This document shows, piece after piece, positions 1 through 6,388 of a DNA stretch of 13,469 nt (positions within the stretch are counted from its first letter, which is position 1; every line of letters begins with the position of its first letter). The notes below the pieces were generated by a model. That model was not told the DNA's origin and searched no databases. It saw nothing but the letters and a program-made list of their open reading frames with translations. Position numbers and translations under genes: made by a program. This DNA is from SVEL01 sp964573715 (GTDB taxonomy: Bacteria > Bacillota > Clostridia > Lachnospirales > Lachnospiraceae): NCBI GenBank assembly GCA_964573715.1, contig CAZNKR010000045.1, forward strand, positions 1 to 13,469. Reading direction: 5' to 3'.

Positions 1-52
1 ACCCACGTATCTAGCTTGGAAGGCTAGTGTTCTACCATTGAACTACACCCGC
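1..52 (-). tRNA. tRNA-Gly (anticodon TCC), partial
   Basis: The reverse complement starts with GCGGGTG, followed by a D-arm and an anticodon loop CTTCCAA, giving anticodon TCC (complement at 18-20) for glycine GGA/GGG codons. The 3' part (T-arm and acceptor 3' strand) lies beyond the left edge. The gene is 14 bases downstream of tRNA-Pro on the same strand and probably shares its promoter at 182-210. Confidence 0.93.
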
Positions 53-66
53 ATGTTGTGTATAAG

Positions 67-141
67 TCGGGGTGACAGGATTCGAACCTGCGACCTCTTG
101 ATCCCAAATCAAGCGCTCTAGCCAAGCTGAGCCACACCCCG
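67..141 (-). tRNA. tRNA-Pro (anticodon TGG)
   Basis: A complete cloverleaf reads on the minus strand. The acceptor stem CGGGGTG pairs with CACCCCG, the anticodon loop TTTGGGA carries anticodon TGG (complement at 104-106), and the T-arm contains GGTTCGAATCC. The discriminator base is A. The CCA end is not encoded and must be added after transcription. It is the first gene of a tRNA unit with tRNA-Gly downstream. Confidence 0.96.
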
Positions 142-181
142 TAGTGTGTTATGTTTTGTCCATTTCCGTGACGCAGAAGTT

Positions 182-210
182 ATTATATTATATGAGTCAA
201 ATATTGTCAA
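182..210 (-). promoter_or_regulatory. sigma-A promoter of the tRNA-Pro/tRNA-Gly unit
   Basis: On the minus strand TTGACA (205-210) and TATAAT (182-187) are separated by exactly 17 bases: a full consensus promoter. The expected start site is near 175, about 34 bases before tRNA-Pro. This is typical of strongly expressed stable-RNA genes. Confidence 0.85.
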
Positions 211-364
211 CAATTATTTTCACTTTTTTTATTTTAATTTTTTTCAATCTTAGAAAATGCCTTTAAACACTTGCTTTAGTGTCAAAACAAATTGATTTAA
301 TAGTTTAAAATATTTCTACAATTGATTATTTTGTAACAATAAGTTGTTAAAAAATAAGAATATT

Positions 365-847
365 TTATTCCAAATAATTAAGAGTATAGGATGCATCGCC
401 ATCCTCATCAATTTGCATTATAACATAGGTTGGAATCCTGCCATCCTGTCTCGGGTAAGATATACTTCCAGGATTAATAACCACAAGATTCTCCATCATT
501 TCTATAACTGGTCTGTGTGTATGCCCAAAAATTGCTATATCTACTTCTCTTAGCTTTGCCTCTTCACACAGACGTTCTATTCCCATGGATACATAATAAT
601 TATGTCCATGAGTAATAAAAGCCTTATATTTACCAATACTTATTTCTAATTCATGGTTTAGTCTAGAAAATAAATCATTGTTTCCTGATACAATAAATAA
701 AGGACACTCACACATACTTCTAATATGTTCCTCTGTTCCTTCAGAATCACCACAATGAATCATCATATCTATAGGCTTTACTTTTTTTAGTACTTTTTCT
801 AAATTTTCATCATGCTTATGGCTATCACTAACAATCAAAACCTTCAT
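365..847 (-). CDS. YfcE/MJ0936-family metallophosphodiesterase (YsnB-like)
   Basis: This 160-residue protein is a calcineurin-like metallophosphoesterase of the small YfcE/MJ0936 family. The metal-site residues are in order: D8 and H10 in SDSH, D34 in CGD, N56 in SGNND, H80 in THGH, and H109/H111 in GHTH. The NPGS element near residue 126 is typical of the family. Family members hydrolyse phosphodiesters in vitro, but the physiological substrate is not established. The start overlaps the end of rdgB by 20 bases in another frame; a GAAGGA lies rather far upstream of the ATG, so translational coupling to rdgB is likely. The rdgB-phosphodiesterase pair resembles the B. subtilis ysnA-ysnB arrangement. 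I see no clear terminator after it. Confidence 0.9.
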   Translation of the reverse strand: MKVLIVSDSHKHDENLEKVLKKVKPIDMMIHCGDSEGTEEHIRSMCECPLFIVSGNNDLFSRLNHELEISIGKYKAFITHGHNYYVSMGIERLCEEAKLREVDIAIFGHTHRPVIEMMENLVVINPGSISYPRQDGRIPTYVIMQIDEDGDASYTLNYLE

Positions 848-1433
848 GTCTTAGTTTTTCCTTCATTAACTCCAGTGCTTTGCCTCTATGGCTTATTTTG
901 TTTTTAAGTTCTGGTTCCATTTCACCTGTAGTCATATTATATTCCGGTACAAAAAGTAAAGGATCATATCCAAATCCATTATTTCCTTTTTCTTCATTTG
1001 AGATAATTCCTTCAATTGTTGCTCTAGTTGTAATTACCCTTCCATCAGGGAAAGCTGCTGCTATAGCACATACAAATCGAGCGCTACGTTCATCACCTTT
1101 TGCCTCTTTCAAATTATCCAAAATTGTTTGATTTTTAATTGAATAAGGAGTGTCTTCACCTAAATATCTTGCAGAATATACGCCTGGTGCTTTATCCATA
1201 TAGTCTACTTCTAAACCAGAATCATCTGCAAGAGTCATTTTACCTGTTAGTTCACAAATAGTTTTGGCTTTAATTATTGCATTTTCTTCAAATGTTGTTC
1301 CATTTTCATCAATATCCACATGTATGTCTAAATCCTTTAAAGAAAGCAATTCCAAGGATAAATCAGACATAATCATACGAATTTCCTTCATTTTTCCTTC
1401 GTTTGTCGTTGCAAAAATTACCTGTTTTTTCAT
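828..1433 (-). CDS. rdgB: RdgB/HAM1-family XTP/dITP diphosphatase
   Basis: A 201-residue non-canonical purine NTP pyrophosphatase, which removes dITP, ITP and XTP from the nucleotide pool as nucleoside monophosphate plus pyrophosphate. Family motifs are all present: TNEGK at 10-14 (phosphate binding), the TFEENA segment at 47-52, LADDSGLEVD around 68-77 with the metal and catalytic acidic residues D70/D71, GFGYDP at 153-158, and SHRGKA at 181-186 (base recognition). The length matches the family. The ATG at 1433 has AAAGGA about ten bases upstream. An internal promoter lies just upstream (1474-1502), so this gene and the phosphodiesterase can be expressed apart from the peptidase gene 51 bases upstream. 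Confidence 0.96.
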   Translation of the reverse strand: MKKQVIFATTNEGKMKEIRMIMSDLSLELLSLKDLDIHVDIDENGTTFEENAIIKAKTICELTGKMTLADDSGLEVDYMDKAPGVYSARYLGEDTPYSIKNQTILDNLKEAKGDERSARFVCAIAAAFPDGRVITTRATIEGIISNEEKGNNGFGYDPLLFVPEYNMTTGEMEPELKNKISHRGKALELMKEKLRHEGFDC

Positions 1434-1473
1434 CGATGTATATGTCCTTTCATTAAGGCAAAATATTTTTTTG

Positions 1474-1502
1474 ATTATATAACATTATTTTAATTTTGTA
1501 AA
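1474..1502 (-). promoter_or_regulatory. predicted internal promoter for rdgB and downstream phosphodiesterase
   Basis: On the minus strand TTTACA (1497-1502) and TATAAT (1474-1479) are 17 bases apart. The -35 box lies in the last codons of the C1 peptidase gene and the -10 box just after its stop. The expected start site is near 1467, about 34 bases upstream of the rdgB ATG. Predicted from sequence only. Confidence 0.55.
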
Positions 1503-3191
1503 ACCCTTAAGGCAAAGATTACAACCGTACTCTTCTTCTACTCGTTTCCATTCTCTTCCTGTATAGCTTATGTATCCCTCACCATCTGAAATATCCACTT
1601 TTGCAGTTTTATAATCAGCAGCTATTTCTACCGCAACAGGTCTTGTTGCATTAGGTGTCTGTATATACATAACAATGGCAAACTTCTCTCCTTTTTTCAA
1701 ATCTATACCTTTATCTAAATCTATTGTATAATATCCAGAATTTTTCACTGTTCCATTTGCAAGCACGGATGTTGATTTTCCTAAATCATATACACTTCCA
1801 AAGTTTGTACAAACGGCTATTTCGTAGTATGTATCAACATCTACTGCATAAAAGGATATAGCTTGAAGTGTTTCATTATTTTGAGCTGTATATACATTTG
1901 CAAAGTAAGCAGATTCCTTTTCATATCCAAGGTTTCCTCTCCATCCACAAAGATCGCTTTGATAAATAGCATCGTAATTATTGGTTGGTTCCACACCCGT
2001 ATAAACAACATTATGAATTCCAATATTTGTATCATAGTACGAAATATAAAATAATCCATCATCTCCAAAGTTTGTTCCCCAACTATTTTGACACAAAAAT
2101 GCTCCATTACCCTCTAGTTCAGAATTAAAATTTTCTTTCGGATAATTGTCATCCCATCCAACAATAACAACCTCATGATTAGGCTTTGCTTCTCCAATGT
2201 AGCAATACGAGTTTGTTTGCTTATTGTAATATTTGGAATATCCATATGAGTCATTTAAGGAAGTATATATAGAGGTGCTTACTCCTCCATATTTGTATAC
2301 CATTTTTTTAATTGCCTCAAAATCTTTTGACGGTATTATTTGCACTTCCTGAATATGCTTTATAGGTAATAATGTATTATCAGAAATTCCATCTCCATAT
2401 GGGTCTTCTTCCTCTAGCACTGGTCCCTGCCAGGATGAAAGATATGCAATAGCCATTGAATAATCACCGCCATCATATTGTGACAAGCCAAAAGAATTGG
2501 AAATAGACATATGATCTACGCTTAGATTAATTGCTTCTTCTGGGCGCAATGTACTTTCAATGGCAGATAGAGATGCTGTAGCCCAACAAGTGCCAAAATA
2601 GCCTTGATTTTTTATTGCTGGAATTCTTCCTGTTTCTACGTAACTATACTTATATGGTATGCTTCTTTCCTGAGGATTATCATTAATTAACACTGCCTTA
2701 TTTTCTTTTACATCCCAAGAATAAGTATATCCAAAATTATCAACTATACAGCTAAGTGGTACATAAGCAACATTCCCTGACTTAATGGGAGCGGTAGTTA
2801 ATTTTTTAGATAATCCATCAACTTCGATGACATCACTATACATTGTAAGAGTTACAGAAATACTTCCTCTTTCAATAATCAGCTTTGTATCATCGTATAA
2901 ATTAATTGAACAATCAAAAGCTTCTGTCATAATATCAGCAGGCATCATAATAGTCATGGAATTATCCATGTATATTTTTCCATTCTTTAATGACACTTCT
3001 AAGCCATCTATATACATACTAATAGGCTTAGAATTTATGCTAGTAGCAATAGTTGAATTCCAAGCAGCTGGTGCCTTTAAAACATCTCTGTTTTTCCCAA
3101 TATATTCAGTTGCTGTAACCTTTCCATATCCAACATAGACAAGAAAGCATACAAAAATAGCTATAAATAAATATCTAAATCTAAATTTCAA
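1485..3191 (-). CDS. secreted papain-family (C1) cysteine peptidase with N-terminal copper-amine-oxidase-like domain
   Basis: A 568-residue exported protein. Residues 1-28 form a basic start plus hydrophobic segment (signal peptide or membrane anchor). Residues about 55-170 resemble the copper amine oxidase N-terminal-like domain common in clostridial surface proteins, including the V(A)YVPL motif. Residues about 180-400 are the C1 peptidase: Q196 of the oxyanion hole and nucleophile C202 in NQGYFGTCWA, H339 in NHEVVIVGWDD, and N369 in QNSWGTNFGDDG. The catalytic set is complete. Residues 400-568 are a beta-rich C-terminal domain like the lectin-like domain found after clostridial C1 peptidases. 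The start is TTG, chosen because AGAGGA is well spaced before it and no in-frame ATG precedes the signal segment. It is 18 bases downstream of the methyltransferase gene, so probably cotranscribed. Its substrate is unknown; it should act outside the cell. Confidence 0.9.
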   Translation of the reverse strand: MKFRFRYLFIAIFVCFLVYVGYGKVTATEYIGKNRDVLKAPAAWNSTIATSINSKPISMYIDGLEVSLKNGKIYMDNSMTIMMPADIMTEAFDCSINLYDDTKLIIERGSISVTLTMYSDVIEVDGLSKKLTTAPIKSGNVAYVPLSCIVDNFGYTYSWDVKENKAVLINDNPQERSIPYKYSYVETGRIPAIKNQGYFGTCWATASLSAIESTLRPEEAINLSVDHMSISNSFGLSQYDGGDYSMAIAYLSSWQGPVLEEEDPYGDGISDNTLLPIKHIQEVQIIPSKDFEAIKKMVYKYGGVSTSIYTSLNDSYGYSKYYNKQTNSYCYIGEAKPNHEVVIVGWDDNYPKENFNSELEGNGAFLCQNSWGTNFGDDGLFYISYYDTNIGIHNVVYTGVEPTNNYDAIYQSDLCGWRGNLGYEKESAYFANVYTAQNNETLQAISFYAVDVDTYYEIAVCTNFGSVYDLGKSTSVLANGTVKNSGYYTIDLDKGIDLKKGEKFAIVMYIQTPNATRPVAVEIAADYKTAKVDISDGEGYISYTGREWKRVEEEYGCNLCLKGFTKLK

Positions 3192-3209
3192 TTATTTGTC
3201 CTCTTAAGA

Positions 3210-4367
3210 TTATTGTGGGTTATTATTTCTTTTTGGTGGTTTTGGTCCCATAAATTGATAATAATAAGTTTTAATCATACCATTATATATTTTTCTATTT
3301 TTGGTGGCTTTTAGGCCCATATCCTTTTCAACATCTTCGTATGATGAAATAAGATATGCAGACCACGAATCAAGAGCCTTATATCTATCACCTATTGTCT
3401 TATACAATAAAGGTAAATCTTTCTTTTCTTCCAGTCTTTCACCATATGGTGGATTTGTAATAATAAATCCATACTTCTTATTATGACTAAGATCACTAAC
3501 GGATCTTCCTTGGAAATGTATCATATGATCAACTCCAGCCATTGCAGCATTTTTACGTGCTATACGAACCATTTCCTCGTCAATATCATATCCTTGAATA
3601 TCAACTTCTAGCTTGTCATCAATTAAATCATGGGCTTCGCTAATGCTTTCATACCAAAACTTTTTAGGAATTACATTCTTCCAATTTTCTGCTAGAAATT
3701 CTCTATTCATTCCAGGAGCAATATTGGCTGCCATCATTGCTGCCTCAATAGGTATTGTTCCACTTCCACAAAATGGATCAACTAATATTCTATCCTTATT
3801 CCATGGTGTTAGCATTATCAATGCAGCTGCTAGAGTTTCTGATATAGGAGCTTTTGATGATAATTTTCTATATCCTCTCTTGTGTAAAGATTCTCCTGAT
3901 GTGTCAATCCCAACTATAGCTTCATCTTTAAACATAAACACTCTAAGTGGATAGCTTGCTCCATCTTCATTAAACCAGGTTACATTATAAATACCTTTAA
4001 GTCTATCAACCATTGCTTTTTTAACAATACTTTGAATATCAGATGGACTAAATAGTTTACTCTTTACGCTTGAAGCTTTCGCAACCCAGAATTTTCCATT
4101 TTCTGGTATGAATTGCTCCCATTCTATTGCTTTAATATTTTCAAATAATTCGTCATAAGTAGTAGCTTTAAATCTTCCTGCCTGTATAAGGATTCTTTCT
4201 GCAGTTCTCAAAAATATATTTGCACGACAAATAGCTTCTTCATCACCTTCAAAGGTTACTCTTCCATCCTCAACTAAAACCACATCATAACCTAAATCCG
4301 TAATTTCTTTTTTTAATATCGATTCAAGTCCAAAATGGCATGGTGCCATTATTTTATATTTTACCAT
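3210..4367 (-). CDS. THUMP-domain class I SAM-dependent RNA methyltransferase (RlmL/YpsC-like)
   Basis: A 385-residue enzyme predicted to methylate guanine N2 in RNA, probably 23S rRNA. The N-terminal part (about 1-160) is a ferredoxin-like plus THUMP RNA-binding region, ending in VGIDTSGESLHKRGYR, a hallmark of this family. The methyltransferase domain follows: SAM-binding VDPFCGSGTIPIEAA at 196-210, DIDEEMV at 261-267, and the catalytic NPPYGERL at 305-312. The C-terminal tail is basic and proline-rich. Length agrees with bacterial YpsC/RlmL-N type proteins, without the second methyltransferase (RlmK) domain of E. coli RlmKL. The ribosome binding site AGGAG overlaps the stop of the rhodanese-like gene, suggesting translational coupling. 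The exact target base cannot be read from sequence. Confidence 0.93.
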   Translation of the reverse strand: MVKYKIMAPCHFGLESILKKEITDLGYDVVLVEDGRVTFEGDEEAICRANIFLRTAERILIQAGRFKATTYDELFENIKAIEWEQFIPENGKFWVAKASSVKSKLFSPSDIQSIVKKAMVDRLKGIYNVTWFNEDGASYPLRVFMFKDEAIVGIDTSGESLHKRGYRKLSSKAPISETLAAALIMLTPWNKDRILVDPFCGSGTIPIEAAMMAANIAPGMNREFLAENWKNVIPKKFWYESISEAHDLIDDKLEVDIQGYDIDEEMVRIARKNAAMAGVDHMIHFQGRSVSDLSHNKKYGFIITNPPYGERLEEKKDLPLLYKTIGDRYKALDSWSAYLISSYEDVEKDMGLKATKNRKIYNGMIKTYYYQFMGPKPPKRNNNPQ

Positions 4368-4376
4368 TAGTTTCTC

Positions 4377-4577
4377 CTAAGATTTGTAATTTTGGTATCC
4401 TCCTAACAGGTTATAAAAAACATATCCCATCTTGGCTATTTCTTTAGCACAATTAATGCTAAGGCTACCTCTTTCACAGTATAACACTATTTCTGTATTT
4501 AGTGGTATAGATTTTTCTTTAAATTTTTGTATATATGTTTGGTAGATTTTACATTCATATGGAATATTCTTTGTCAT
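4377..4577 (-). CDS. half-length rhodanese-like protein
   Basis: A 66-residue protein corresponding to only the C-terminal half of a single-domain rhodanese. IVLYCERGSLS at 30-40 matches the beta strand and active-site loop, with candidate persulfide-carrying cysteine C34, and the ending GYVFYNLLGGYQNY matches the conserved rhodanese end. The N-terminal half with the usual DVR and GHIPGA motifs is absent: the protein begins at NIPYE, where a full rhodanese has the strand after GHIPGA. The ATG at 4577 was chosen because GGAGG lies five bases before it; a TTG at 4589 would overlap that site. The strong ribosome binding site argues for translation as is, not a dead remnant. It is the first gene before the methyltransferase. 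Sulfurtransferase activity is doubtful without the missing half. Confidence 0.7.
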   Translation of the reverse strand: MTKNIPYECKIYQTYIQKFKEKSIPLNTEIVLYCERGSLSINCAKEIAKMGYVFYNLLGGYQNYKS

Positions 4578-4665
4578 AAAATCCTCCAAAATAGCTTTGT
4601 TTTTTCATTTCTACGAGTTACATTTCTAGTATGTGACAAAACAAAAAATTTATTTAAAAAAACAC

Positions 4666-4694
4666 TTGCAATTTTCGACATAATAATGTATACT
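4666..4694 (+). promoter_or_regulatory. predicted promoter of candidate small RNA
   Basis: On the plus strand TTGCAA (4666-4671) and TATACT (4689-4694) are 17 bases apart, giving a start site near 4701. No plus-strand ORF of any size follows, and two terminator-like hairpins do. TTGCAA is self-complementary, but no matching -10 box is seen on the minus strand at proper distance. Confidence 0.5.
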
Positions 4695-4700
4695 TCTATT

Positions 4701-4801
4701 TGTAGAAAGAAATAACCCTTCAAATATTTCTTTTTATGTTATAACCCCTTATTAATTATTTATACTCCCCTCAAAACAGCACGGTTATCCGTGCTGTTTT
4801 A
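4701..4801 (+). ncRNA. candidate C-rich small regulatory RNA
   Basis: About 100 bases between a predicted plus-strand promoter and a strong hairpin. A first stem (4706-4714 with 4725-4733, nine perfect pairs) presents the loop ACCCTTCAAA. A short second stem (4741-4744 with 4749-4752) presents CCCC. A third C-rich stretch, CTCCCCTC, lies unpaired just before the terminator hairpin. Three exposed C-rich motifs, each complementary to purine-rich Shine-Dalgarno sequences, are the hallmark of several Firmicute sRNAs that block translation, such as RsaE/RoxS. I do not recognise this as a named family. There is no open reading frame: the only ATG hits a stop after one codon. Prediction from structure only; no homology was tested. 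Confidence 0.42.
4773..4800. terminator. strong bidirectional hairpin terminator
   Basis: A perfect 12-bp stem, AAAACAGCACGG at 4773-4784 pairing with 4789-4800, closes a TTAT loop. Both strands end the stem in four T residues, so it can act in either direction: for the candidate sRNA on plus and for the HAAS/DUF1700 gene on minus. The U-tract is short on both sides. Confidence 0.7.
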
Positions 4802-4823
4802 CCATATAAAAATAAATTTTTTT

Positions 4824-4849
4824 GCCGTTATTGAAAATTCAACAACGGC
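4824..4849 (+). terminator. second hairpin with plus-strand T-rich tail
   Basis: GCCGTT (4824-4829) pairs with AACGGC (4844-4849). After one mismatch, an inner TTGA/TCAA stem closes a small loop. On plus it is followed by TATATTTTTTA; on minus the tail is A-rich. It therefore fits termination of plus-strand transcription, although no plus-strand protein gene precedes it. It lies nine bases beyond the stop of the convergent HAAS/DUF1700 gene. Confidence 0.5.
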
Positions 4850-4857
4850 TATATTTT

Positions 4858-5376
4858 TTACTCATTATTCCCTAATATTTTAATGATCATTATTATCGCA
4901 ACAATTATTGCGATTGGTACTATAAACTTCACTAAAAATTTAATTATCATTACTACTATGCCAAATACCGAACCAATAATAGCAACTACTACTAACAACA
5001 ATAATGCCAATATAATCCATAATGTTATTTTAGCTCTAAATCCACCAACCTGCTTTCCATTAAAGGTATATGTGTCCTTTAAATGACTATTAAAATTAGA
5101 TTGTTTTGATTTTCTTTTTCCATTTGACGTTTTAGTATTTGCATTTTCATTTACAGTATTGCTATATTTGTAAGCATCCTCACCTGCGTCCATTATGCTT
5201 TTAACAATCAAACGCGGATTGCCTAATTCTTCTATAACCTGCTTTTCATTTTTTCCTTTTCTTATCTCGGAATTAATATATTCTCCATAATATTCAATAT
5301 GAATTCTTGCTGTGTTTTCATCCATTGATTCATATAATGCTTCTCTTAATTTTTCTATAAATTCATTTTTTGTCAT
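4858..5376 (-). CDS. HAAS/DUF1700-family membrane protein
   Basis: A 172-residue protein. Residues 1-65 form the helical HAAS/DUF1700 domain, with the typical start FIEKLREAL, a YYGEYINSEI helix, and the LGNPRLIVKSI motif at 51-61. Residues about 66-115 are a polar, Asn/Lys/Ser-rich linker. Residues about 118-138 and 139-167 are very hydrophobic and give two closely spaced membrane segments. In other Firmicutes such proteins are usually encoded beside a PadR-type regulator and are thought to act in sensing at the membrane; no PadR gene is present here. The ATG has AGGAG seven bases upstream. It seems to be a single-gene unit with its own predicted promoter at 5420-5449. Confidence 0.82.
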   Translation of the reverse strand: MTKNEFIEKLREALYESMDENTARIHIEYYGEYINSEIRKGKNEKQVIEELGNPRLIVKSIMDAGEDAYKYSNTVNENANTKTSNGKRKSKQSNFNSHLKDTYTFNGKQVGGFRAKITLWIILALLLLVVVAIIGSVFGIVVMIIKFLVKFIVPIAIIVAIIMIIKILGNNE

Positions 5377-5419
5377 TATCTTCTCCTATACATTACATAT
5401 GTATCTGATTCATACGCGC

Positions 5420-5449
5420 ATTATAACACTATATCAATTAAACATACAA
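5420..5449 (-). promoter_or_regulatory. predicted promoter of the HAAS/DUF1700 gene
   Basis: On the minus strand TTGTAT (5444-5449) and TATAAT (5420-5425) are 18 bases apart, about 44 bases upstream of the gene's ATG. The rest of the 5450-5550 stretch holds no recognisable element. Confidence 0.45.
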
Positions 5450-5551
5450 TAAATTTTATATAAAAATTTCTTCGTTTTTTCAATTGAGCATCATCAAATA
5501 GGTTGATTTACCTGCAAGTATGAACCACAATACCTGGCTTGTTTTCTACAC

Positions 5552-5581
5552 AAAAAAGATAGTCCATAAAGACTATCTTTT
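5552..5581 (-). terminator. rho-independent terminator of tRNA-Arg
   Basis: AAAAGATAGTC (5554-5564) pairs perfectly with GACTATCTTTT (5571-5581) around a six-base loop. On the minus strand the stem runs into six T residues. It begins four bases after the 3' end of tRNA-Arg. Confidence 0.85.
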
Positions 5582-5584
5582 AAA

Positions 5585-5658
5585 CGTGCGTGAGAAGATT
5601 CGAACTCCCGACACCTTGGTCCGTAGCCAAGTGCTCTATCCAGCTGAGCTACACACAC
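5585..5658 (-). tRNA. tRNA-Arg (anticodon ACG)
   Basis: A complete cloverleaf: acceptor GTGTGTG pairs with CACGCAC (one G-T pair), D-arm GCTC/GAGC, anticodon loop CTACGGA with anticodon ACG, T-arm with GTTCGAA, and discriminator G. A34 is presumably edited to inosine to read CGU, CGC and CGA. CCA is not encoded. It is a single tRNA unit with its own promoter and terminator. Confidence 0.96.
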
Positions 5659-5682
5659 ACATTGTCTGTCGACAACGTTTAT

Positions 5683-5711
5683 ATTCTACTTAAGAATACC
5701 CAAAATGTCAA
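5683..5711 (-). promoter_or_regulatory. sigma-A promoter of tRNA-Arg
   Basis: On the minus strand TTGACA (5706-5711) and TAGAAT (5683-5688) are 17 bases apart, one mismatch from full consensus. The start site would be near 5676, 18 bases before the mature tRNA. Confidence 0.8.
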
Positions 5712-5721
5712 GCGTTTTCTG

Positions 5722-5737
5722 TTATATATGTATATAA
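5722..5737. repeat. 16-base AT-only palindrome after the cytidylate-kinase-like gene
   Basis: TTATATA and TATATAA are arranged as inverted arms with a TG centre. It lies between the stop at 5742 and the -35 box of tRNA-Arg. It lacks a T-run on either strand, so a role as terminator is doubtful. Confidence 0.35.
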
Positions 5738-5741
5738 GTAA

Positions 5742-6350
5742 TTACTTTTCTTCATATATTTCTTTTATCAGATGTACGCACCTATCAATACCGGTTTTTT
5801 CACTATCTAGTGCAATTGTATAATTATCTATGTCTCCCCATTCTCTGTCAGAATAATATCTATAGAAATTCTGACGTCCTTTATCACGTTTCTTTACAGC
5901 CACCGCTGCCTCTTTTGGCGTACATTTATTCGTCTGTTCAAATCTTTTAACTCTAAAATCCTTACTTGCATGTATAAACACATTAACCACATCAACCCTA
6001 TCTTTTAAAACATAATCAGCACATCGTCCAACTATAATACAAGGCCCTTCTTGAGCAATCTTTTTAATTATTTCACATTGAATAAAGTACACCTTATCAA
6101 CTAATGATACACTTCCTCCGGAGAAAATTTGATTTGCATATGTCATACTATTGGCAATATTAAATAGTATACTGTTTGTAATCCTATCATTTGATTCTTC
6201 TACAAATTCTCTTGTCATTCCGCTTTCCTTAGCTGTTAATTCAATGATTTCTCGATCATATAAAGGAATGCCCAGCTCTTTTGAAAGCTTTTCTCCAATT
6301 GTGTGACCACCGCTACCACATTCACGACTAATGGTAATTATTTTTTTCAT
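5742..6350 (-). CDS. cytidylate-kinase-like family protein
   Basis: A 202-residue P-loop protein of the cytidylate-kinase-like family, distinct from canonical Cmk. The N-terminus IITISRECGSGGHTIGEKL is a nucleotide-binding loop of the GSGGxxIG type (12-19). The central IIVGRCADYVL segment (105-115) and the basic KKRDKGRQNFYRYY (153-166), which resembles a kinase lid, complete the pattern. Members are common in Clostridia; their phosphate acceptor has not been settled, so dCMP/CMP kinase activity is only a guess. The ATG at 6350 was chosen because AAAGGA precedes it at about nine bases; an ATG six codons further upstream has no ribosome binding site. The gene follows the YfcE-type gene by 38 bases and is probably the last gene of a three-gene operon. 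Confidence 0.85.
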   Translation of the reverse strand: MKKIITISRECGSGGHTIGEKLSKELGIPLYDREIIELTAKESGMTREFVEESNDRITNSILFNIANSMTYANQIFSGGSVSLVDKVYFIQCEIIKKIAQEGPCIIVGRCADYVLKDRVDVVNVFIHASKDFRVKRFEQTNKCTPKEAAVAVKKRDKGRQNFYRYYSDREWGDIDNYTIALDSEKTGIDRCVHLIKEIYEEK

Positions 6351-6388
6351 AAAATCACGTCCTTTCATCTATAATAATTATACTACAT

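Noticed and set aside
1..210. tRNA-associated integration site for a mobile element
   Set aside because: No integrase, no direct repeat of a tRNA end and no phage or island genes in the window.
334..349. Hairpin TAACAA/TTGTTA as terminator of the rdgB operon
   Set aside because: Only six A/T-rich pairs and no T-run on the operon strand.
1446..1458. Small hairpin CCTT/AAGG that could hide the rdgB ribosome binding site
   Set aside because: Only four pairs, too weak to count as a regulatory element.
2785..3138. 117-residue plus-strand ORF opposite the peptidase gene
   Set aside because: Antisense shadow of the C1 peptidase N-terminal domain, with no translation signal.
3613..3954. 113-residue plus-strand ORF opposite the methyltransferase gene
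   Set aside because: Antisense shadow lying over the SAM-binding domain of the real gene; no ribosome binding site.
6377..6382. Separate promoter for the cytidylate-kinase-like gene (TATAAT on minus)
   Set aside because: No acceptable -35 box at 16-18 bases; cotranscription with yfcE explains the layout.
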